The notes below the pieces were generated by a model. The model did no database searches. It worked only from the letters and a program-made list of their open reading frames with translations, and was not told the DNA's origin. The position numbers and the translations under genes were made by a program. A DNA stretch of 9,721 nucleotides, from the NCBI GenBank assembly GCA_000435835.1, contig FR883376.1, positions 10,806 through 20,526 on the forward strand, given 5' to 3'. The stretch is from Clostridium sp. CAG:221. Its GTDB lineage: Bacteria > Bacillota > Clostridia > Clostridiales > Clostridiaceae. Positions 5,977 to 9,721 of the stretch are shown here, piece by piece. Position 1 is the stretch's first letter. Every line of letters starts with the position of its first letter.

Positions 5977-6729
5977 ATGGAACTTCCAAAAATTAAAGTG
6001 GCTGATTTTGAAGGTCCATTTGATTTATTATTACATCTTATAAAGAAGAATAAAATGGATATATATAATATTGAAATATATAAAATTACTAATCAATATT
6101 TACGTTATTTAGATGAAATGAAGGAAATGGATTTGGAAATAACTTCTGAATTTATCGTCATTGCTGCAACTTTAATTGAGATAAAATCTAAAAGTTTATT
6201 GCCAAAGGTTAAAGTTGAAGATGAAAATGAAGAGGATATTGAAAATAAGCTTAAGCTAAGATTAATAGAATATAAGCAAATAAAAGCGGTGTCAAGCTTC
6301 TTTAAAGAAAGACATATTAATTCTGGAGAAATCTATAGTAAAAAGCCAGAAATTATTGAAATTGAAGAGGAAAAAGCACCTAAGTGTAATGAAGATATAT
6401 TTAAGAATTTAACCTTAATTGACTTATATAATATTTATAATAATATTCTTGATACTTATCATAATAAACAAAACAATATCAATGTGGTTCAAAGAAAGAT
6501 ATATACTGATAAGTATAAGGTAGAAGATAAGATGAAGGAGCTACTAGATAGATTCAATAATGCAAATGTTATTGAGTTTAGAAGTATTATTAAGGAAAGT
6601 GAATCAAAGTTAGAGACAGTTGTAACATTCTTAGCATTACTTGAATTAATTAAGTTAAGGGTTATTATTGCATATCAAGAAGGTAATTTTAAAGAAATAC
6701 TAATGAAAAGGAGAGTAGAAAATGAATAA
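5977..6729 (+). CDS. scpA: Segregation and condensation protein A
   Basis: ScpA is the kleisin subunit of the Smc-ScpAB condensin, which organises and helps segregate the chromosome. At 250 residues it has normal family length. The N-terminal domain shows the signature FEGPFDLLLHLIKKNKMDI (9-27), which binds the Smc neck, followed by the helical TSEFIVIAATLIEIKSKSLLP block. An acidic, variable linker (about 75-135) leads to a C-terminal winged-helix domain ending VVTFLALLELIKLRVI, which contacts an Smc head. The start is ATG 5977 with AGGGTGG (5964-5970) six bases upstream. It lies 21 bases after the TIGR03943 gene with no terminator between, so it may share the metal cluster's transcript. 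It overlaps scpB by 8 bases. Identification is firm. Confidence 0.96.
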   Translation: MELPKIKVADFEGPFDLLLHLIKKNKMDIYNIEIYKITNQYLRYLDEMKEMDLEITSEFIVIAATLIEIKSKSLLPKVKVEDENEEDIENKLKLRLIEYKQIKAVSSFFKERHINSGEIYSKKPEIIEIEEEKAPKCNEDIFKNLTLIDLYNIYNNILDTYHNKQNNINVVQRKIYTDKYKVEDKMKELLDRFNNANVIEFRSIIKESESKLETVVTFLALLELIKLRVIIAYQEGNFKEILMKRRVENE

Positions 6730-7342
6730 TATAGACGTTAATCAATATGAATTTGCAGAAACTTCAAGAAAGAATAAAATAAAATCTGCTATTGAAGCAA
6801 TGCTATTTGTGGCTGGAGAACCATTAAATATAAAAGACATTTATACAAACCTTGAACTTGATAGAAAGACGGTAAAAGAGATATTAAATGAGCTTGCTGA
6901 AGATTTTAAATCTGAAAGTAGAGGTATAAAGCTTATAAATATAGATGATTCATATCAATTTGTTACTAAGCCTGAAAACTCAGAATTTATACAAAAGCTA
7001 CTTAAAAAGAATAAAAGACAGTCATTATCACAAGCTTCCATAGAAAGTTTGGCAATTGTAGCATATAAACAACCTATAACTCGTGTTGATATTGATGAAA
7101 TCAGAGGGGTTAAATCAGAATCTGCATTACAAAGATTATTGGAACGTGATTTAATAAAAGATGTTGGAAGACTTGAAGTTCCAGGAAGACCTATATTATA
7201 TGGAACCACAGATGAATTCTTAAGACAATTTGGTTTACAATCATTAAAGGAATTACCTTCACTTGATTTATATGAAGACAGTGATGCAGATAATTCTTTA
7301 GAATTATTAAACTCAGCATTACAAGGAATTGAAGAAGAATAA
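6722..7342 (+). CDS. scpB: Segregation and condensation protein B
   Basis: ScpB dimers bind the central linker of ScpA and stabilise the Smc-ScpAB complex on DNA. The 206-residue product has two tandem winged-helix domains: residues about 19-95 (IKSAIEAMLFVAGEPL, then SRGIKLINIDDSYQFVTKPE) and about 98-175 (SQASIESLAIVAYKQPITR, IRGVKSESALQRLLE, GRPILYGTTDEFLRQFGL). The C-terminus is acidic (DLYEDSDADN). ATG 6722 lies within the end of scpA, with AGGAG (6709-6713) eight bases upstream, so translation is coupled. The N-terminus is some 15 residues longer than in Bacillus. A strong terminator follows at once. Identification is firm. Confidence 0.96.
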   Translation: MNNIDVNQYEFAETSRKNKIKSAIEAMLFVAGEPLNIKDIYTNLELDRKTVKEILNELAEDFKSESRGIKLINIDDSYQFVTKPENSEFIQKLLKKNKRQSLSQASIESLAIVAYKQPITRVDIDEIRGVKSESALQRLLERDLIKDVGRLEVPGRPILYGTTDEFLRQFGLQSLKELPSLDLYEDSDADNSLELLNSALQGIEEE

Positions 7343-7378
7343 AAGGAAGATTGTATCTTCTTCCTTTTATTCTTTTTT
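7332..7378. terminator. Terminator between convergent scpB and gerW
   Basis: A 13-bp stem pairs 7338-7350 with 7359-7371 around an 8-base loop; A/T and G-U pairs extend it out to about 7332 and 7377. On the plus strand it ends in TTCTTTTTT, a good intrinsic terminator for scpB. Its left arm contains the scpB stop codon and its right arm encodes the last codons and stop of gerW. On the minus strand the trailing U-rich tract is interrupted, so it probably works less well in that direction. Confidence 0.82.
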
Positions 7379-7768
7379 ATTTTCTTTTTCACAGTCTTTA
7401 TTATAGCTCTTAACAAAATCAAAAATTTGTGGAATATAATCAACTAATTTATCCATGGTAGAATCATGATCTACATTTAGAAGTCTAACAAAATCATCTT
7501 TAATAACTAAAAATGCTACTGGTTTTACGCTTACTCCTGCACCAGATCCACCTCCAAATGGATATCCACTTTCCTCAGTAGTTGAATCTTTTTCACCAAA
7601 TTCACTTCCTCCAGAAGCAAATCCTAAGGTTACTTTTGATATGGGAATTATACACCCTCCATCTTGTAGTTCAACTACATCGCCTACAACGGTATTTACA
7701 TCAATCATATCCCGTAAATTTTCCATTGTGCTTCTCATTAAATTTTCTAATTCATGCTTATTGGCCAT
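7367..7768 (-). CDS. gerW: GerW (YtfJ) family sporulation protein
   Basis: GerW is a small spore protein needed in Bacillus for germination with L-alanine. The 133-residue product shows the family pattern: helical N-terminus (ELENLMRSTMENLRDMIDV), then TVVGDVVELQDGGCIIPISKV, the GFASGG turn (49-54), a polar linker, the Gly-rich GGGSGAGVSVKPVAFLVI (72-89) and a C-terminal amphipathic helix (STMDKLVDYIPQIFDFVKSY). It is slightly shorter than the ~150 residues of B. subtilis YtfJ. The start is ATG at 7768, with AAGGGA (7775-7780) as a modest binding site; a much better AGGAGGT lies 21 bases upstream inside the preceding gene's end. It follows the DUF2953 gene by 12 bases, the same pairing as ytfI-ytfJ in Bacillus, where the operon is forespore-expressed. 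Identification is firm. Confidence 0.93.
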   Translation of the reverse strand: MANKHELENLMRSTMENLRDMIDVNTVVGDVVELQDGGCIIPISKVTLGFASGGSEFGEKDSTTEESGYPFGGGSGAGVSVKPVAFLVIKDDFVRLLNVDHDSTMDKLVDYIPQIFDFVKSYNKDCEKENKKE

Positions 7769-7780
7769 ACTATTTCCCTT

Positions 7781-8359
7781 TTAATGGGCACCTCCTCTAA
7801 TAGGTATACTACTTTTTTTGATTAAAAATAACATATATATAATTTTTGCAATATTTATAGTTAATATACACATAATTGATATATTGATAATGTACTTATC
7901 TTTAAAAATTGGGTTAAATTTATTATCAAAGTTCTTTATTTTAAAAAAAGTTGATAATATTTTAAAGATGATTGGATTTAATGAATTTAAAAGTCCATAA
8001 AGTATAGCTGTACCTGCAGCATCATTAACAGAAAAATCAATATTGCTATTAACTTTAAAATATGGCTTATATCTATTATTAGATAGATTCTTAAATAAAA
8101 GTATCATAGAAAATTTAGTACCTCTTATCTTTTCTTGAGCCTTTTCTTCTACTTCTTCTTTTATATTGTGGCTAGTATCATACTTTTTCACTGTATCGTC
8201 CTTGATAAATTTTTTTATTATTCCACCATCAGAAGAAAGAAGGTTTATTTTATAAAATTTTATTTCATAAAAATCATCTAAATATTTTATAGATAGCTTT
8301 AAAGGAATGGGCATAAAAAGCAAGAATAAAAGAAAAAATACAAGTAATAAAACAATCAT
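7781..8359 (-). CDS. DUF2953 (YtfI-like) membrane protein
   Basis: Function is unknown; the gene is routinely found directly upstream of gerW. I place the start at ATG 8359 (192 residues) because AGGAG (8368-8372) lies 8 bases upstream; an in-frame ATG at 8377 would add 6 residues and has only a distant AAGGA. The N-terminal residues 1-17 are a membrane segment (MIVLLLVFFLLFLLF). A soluble part with two beta-type segments follows (LKLSIKYLDDFYEIKFYKI), then a lysine/glutamate-rich stretch (about 50-80). The block DFSVNDAAGTAILYGLLNSL is the family's conserved DAAxTxxxYG region. A second hydrophobic segment lies near the C-terminus (about 158-180), ending IRGGAH. Expression in the forespore is inferred from the promoter at 8385-8413. 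Confidence 0.86.
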   Translation of the reverse strand: MIVLLLVFFLLFLLFMPIPLKLSIKYLDDFYEIKFYKINLLSSDGGIIKKFIKDDTVKKYDTSHNIKEEVEEKAQEKIRGTKFSMILLFKNLSNNRYKPYFKVNSNIDFSVNDAAGTAILYGLLNSLNPIIFKILSTFFKIKNFDNKFNPIFKDKYIINISIMCILTINIAKIIYMLFLIKKSSIPIRGGAH

Positions 8360-8367
8360 AGCACCTA

Positions 8368-8372
8368 CTCCT
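8368..8372 (-). promoter_or_regulatory. Ribosome binding site deciding the DUF2953 start
   Basis: Read on the minus strand this is AGGAG, 8 bases before ATG 8359. It lies inside the coding sequence that would result from the upstream ATG at 8377, which argues for the shorter protein. Confidence 0.6.
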
Positions 8373-8384
8373 AACATTGTTTTA

Positions 8385-8413
8385 TATTATTTCCTTCATA
8401 TGAAAAATTATAC
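8385..8413 (-). promoter_or_regulatory. Candidate sigma-F/sigma-G promoter of the DUF2953-gerW operon
   Basis: Read on the minus strand, GTATA (8413-8409) is a full match to the sigma-F -35 pattern GywTA. GGAAATAATA (8394-8385) matches the -10 pattern GGnrAnAnTw at every position. The spacer is 14 bases, against about 15 in the Bacillus consensus. The predicted start near 8378 puts the ribosome binding site (8368-8372) a few bases into the message. The orthologous Bacillus operon is forespore-specific, which supports the call. Sigma-F and sigma-G sites overlap in sequence and cannot be separated here. Confidence 0.65.
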
Positions 8414-8440
8414 TTAATATTTTTTATAAAATAATGAGTA

Positions 8441-8468
8441 AAAATAGCTTTTTTGAAAAAACTATTTT
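8441..8468. repeat. Inverted repeat in the divergent intergenic region
   Basis: AAAATAG (8441-8447) pairs with CTATTTT (8462-8468), and inside it T6 (8449-8454) pairs with A6 (8456-8461), leaving one unpaired C (8448) and a single-base centre (G8455). It lies between the two divergent sporulation genes and upstream of dacB. It could be an operator or cruciform-prone DNA. With no GC stem and no following T-run it does not look like a terminator. Confidence 0.6.
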
Positions 8469-8498
8469 CATAAATGGATTTAACTAGAGGGTGATTTT

Positions 8499-9653
8499 AT
8501 GAAATTAACTAAATTTATATATTGCATTATATTTTTTACTATATTTTCTTTTAATTTATTAATGAGTCCAGTATATTCATTTAGTGCTGAAGAAGATGAT
8601 TTAGAAAATGATGCAGTTAATATGGAAAACACTAATAACTTTGAAAGTAATAGTTATTTAGTTGATAATTTAAGGGTAGATGCAAGATGTGCCATTGCTA
8701 TTGATGGTGAAACAAATCAGATATTATTTGCACAAAATGCTTTTGAAATTGTCCCTATGGCAAGCACTACAAAAATTATGACAGCTTTAATTGCTATTAA
8801 TTATGGTGATTTAGATAGAGAAGTTGTTATAAGCAAAAATGCAGCAAGTATAAGAGGATCTAAAGTTGGATATTCCGCAGGTGAAAGTATAAAAATGAAA
8901 GAACTTATCTTCGGACTTATGTTTAAATCAGGTAATGATGCAGCTATTGCCATTGCTGAAGATATAGGCGGATCTGTTGAAGGATTTGCAAAGATAATGA
9001 ATGACTTTGCCAATAGCCTTGGAATAATGTGTTCTAATTATGAAAGTCCACATGGGCTTGATAGTCAAAAACATTACTCTTCTGCCTACGACTTAGCAAT
9101 ACTAACATCTAAAGCAATGAAAAATGAATTATTTAGAGAAATTTGTGGATCAAAGACTATTGCTAAAGAAACTTATGGTTTTACAAGAGATTATCAAAAT
9201 ATCAATAAGATCTTGTGGAAAATCCCTAATGCAAATGGAGTAAAAACTGGTTATACAGGTCAAGCAGGTAAGTGTTTAGTTACATCTGTAAATCATGAAG
9301 GTAGAGACATAATAATAGTAGTATTAAATTGTACTGACAGGTGGAATCAAACTGAAAAAATATATAATCATGTATGTAGTAAGTATATCTTTAAAAATGA
9401 TTCTACTAAAAATTTAGTAGAATCAATGGGTATGATTAAATTAGCATCAGTTTTAGATGAAAGTGATTTTGCTTATGGATTTAAAGAAAATGAAAAAATT
9501 GAAATAGAAGTTTTTTCTCCTATTGGTGATGTGCATAAAGGAGATACTTTAGGAAAGTTATCATTATATGATGAAAATACCGAGGTAACAAAAAAAAATT
9601 TTAAAGCATGCAAAGATTTAAGCAAAGAATGTTTTGAAGAAATTATAAGTTAA
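8499..9653 (+). CDS. dacB: D-alanyl-D-alanine carboxypeptidase (DacB-like, peptidase S11)
   Basis: This is a second secreted D,D-carboxypeptidase of 384 residues; B. subtilis DacB, which sets cortex cross-linking from the mother-cell side, is of similar length. A signal peptide covers residues 1-30 (cleavage after SFSA), followed by an acidic Asn-rich stretch (31-57). The catalytic motifs are S89-T-T-K92, S144-G-N146 and K249-T-G251. The C-terminal ~90 residues form a reduced PBP5_C-like domain with no clear hydrophobic anchor. The start is ATG 8499 with AGGGTGA (8488-8494). The symbol is inferred: in Bacillus dacB lies just after scpAB, and here scpAB, gerW and the DUF2953 gene are adjacent. 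A terminator follows, so spmA/spmB are not in the same short unit. No clear sigma-A promoter is visible; a weak sigma-E-like pair (8447-8453 and 8469-8476) is possible. Confidence 0.9.
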   Translation: MKLTKFIYCIIFFTIFSFNLLMSPVYSFSAEEDDLENDAVNMENTNNFESNSYLVDNLRVDARCAIAIDGETNQILFAQNAFEIVPMASTTKIMTALIAINYGDLDREVVISKNAASIRGSKVGYSAGESIKMKELIFGLMFKSGNDAAIAIAEDIGGSVEGFAKIMNDFANSLGIMCSNYESPHGLDSQKHYSSAYDLAILTSKAMKNELFREICGSKTIAKETYGFTRDYQNINKILWKIPNANGVKTGYTGQAGKCLVTSVNHEGRDIIIVVLNCTDRWNQTEKIYNHVCSKYIFKNDSTKNLVESMGMIKLASVLDESDFAYGFKENEKIEIEVFSPIGDVHKGDTLGKLSLYDENTEVTKKNFKACKDLSKECFEEIIS

Positions 9654-9660
9654 TGTAGTT

Positions 9661-9690
9661 AAAAATATAGTATTTATACTATATTTTTCA
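9661..9690 (+). terminator. AT-only terminator of dacB
   Basis: A perfect 12-bp stem (9661-9672 with 9677-9688) encloses a TTTA loop and ends in five T's, 7 bases after the stop codon. The stem holds only one G-C pair per arm, so it is weaker than the others in the window. Confidence 0.7.
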
Positions 9691-9700
9691 GTTTGTTGAA

Positions 9701-9721
9701 AAACCCCCTGTTTAAAAAACA
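9701..9721. terminator. Truncated palindrome at the window edge, probably a terminator
   Basis: C5-TGTTT (9704-9713) begins a stem whose right arm, AAACA (9717-9721), is cut off by the window end after pairing with TGTTT. If it is a hairpin, the next bases should be about GGGGG followed by T's. The A-run before the C's would serve as the T-tract for a gene arriving on the minus strand. Confidence 0.4.

Noticed and set aside
6955..7443. Open frame on the minus strand opposite scpB
   Set aside because: Antisense to a conserved gene, Ser/Asn/Lys-rich low-complexity product, no binding site and no recognisable family.
7582..7800. Plus-strand open frame opposite gerW, and another at 7818-8000 opposite the DUF2953 gene
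   Set aside because: Both are antisense to well-supported genes, have no ribosome binding site and show no known motif.
8360..8377. Upstream ATG for the DUF2953 gene
   Set aside because: AGGAG at 8368-8372 falls within the extra codons and is well placed for ATG 8359.
1..9721. CRISPR arrays, insertion sequences, tRNA or rRNA genes, riboswitches
   Set aside because: No regularly spaced repeats, transposase-like product, tRNA/rRNA motifs or long structured leaders were seen; the intergenic regions are all under about 130 bases.

Overview
The DNA is very AT-rich, with strong AGGAGG-type ribosome binding sites, short T-tailed terminators and several sporulation genes (a dacF-like gene, gerW/ytfJ, the DUF2953 gene, a dacB-like gene). 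This points to a spore-forming Firmicute, most likely Clostridium in the broad sense; the species cannot be named from the sequence. The window is densely coding and no gene-free stretch exceeds about 130 bases.

Layout. (1) 2-589: the 3' part of pyrimidine-nucleoside phosphorylase (pdp), then a terminator. (2) 679-1893: a secreted D-alanyl-D-alanine carboxypeptidase (dacF-like) preceded by a sigma-F-like promoter. (3) 2011-2643: an unrecognised lipoprotein gene with its own extended -10 promoter and terminators on both sides. (4) 2773-5955: a four-gene cluster made of a G3E/COG0523 (CobW-type) GTPase, a smaller degenerate G3E-like protein, a UPF0718/COG0701-type permease and a TIGR03943/DUF1980 membrane protein. 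(5) 5977-7342: the condensin subunits scpA and scpB, overlapping by 8 bases and with no terminator separating them from region 4. (6) On the minus strand, DUF2953 gene then gerW (8359 down to 7367), with a sigma-F/G-like promoter at 8385-8413. (7) 8499-9653: a second D,D-carboxypeptidase (dacB-like), diverging from region 6, then a terminator and the start of a further palindrome at the window edge.

How the genes fit together. Regions 2, 6 and 7 are spore-envelope or germination functions: cortex peptidoglycan trimming by the two carboxypeptidases, and the GerW germination protein. Region 5 is chromosome condensation/segregation housekeeping. Region 4 is the most interesting part: a putative metal-handling unit in which a CxCC-bearing GTPase and a degenerate partner, probably descended from the same fold, are linked to a two-part membrane system that has its own cysteine motifs (CEC, CxCC and a CC pair). 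Its only visible promoter is covered by a perfect 7-4-7 inverted repeat, which suggests repressor control. The transported ion or molecule cannot be read from sequence.
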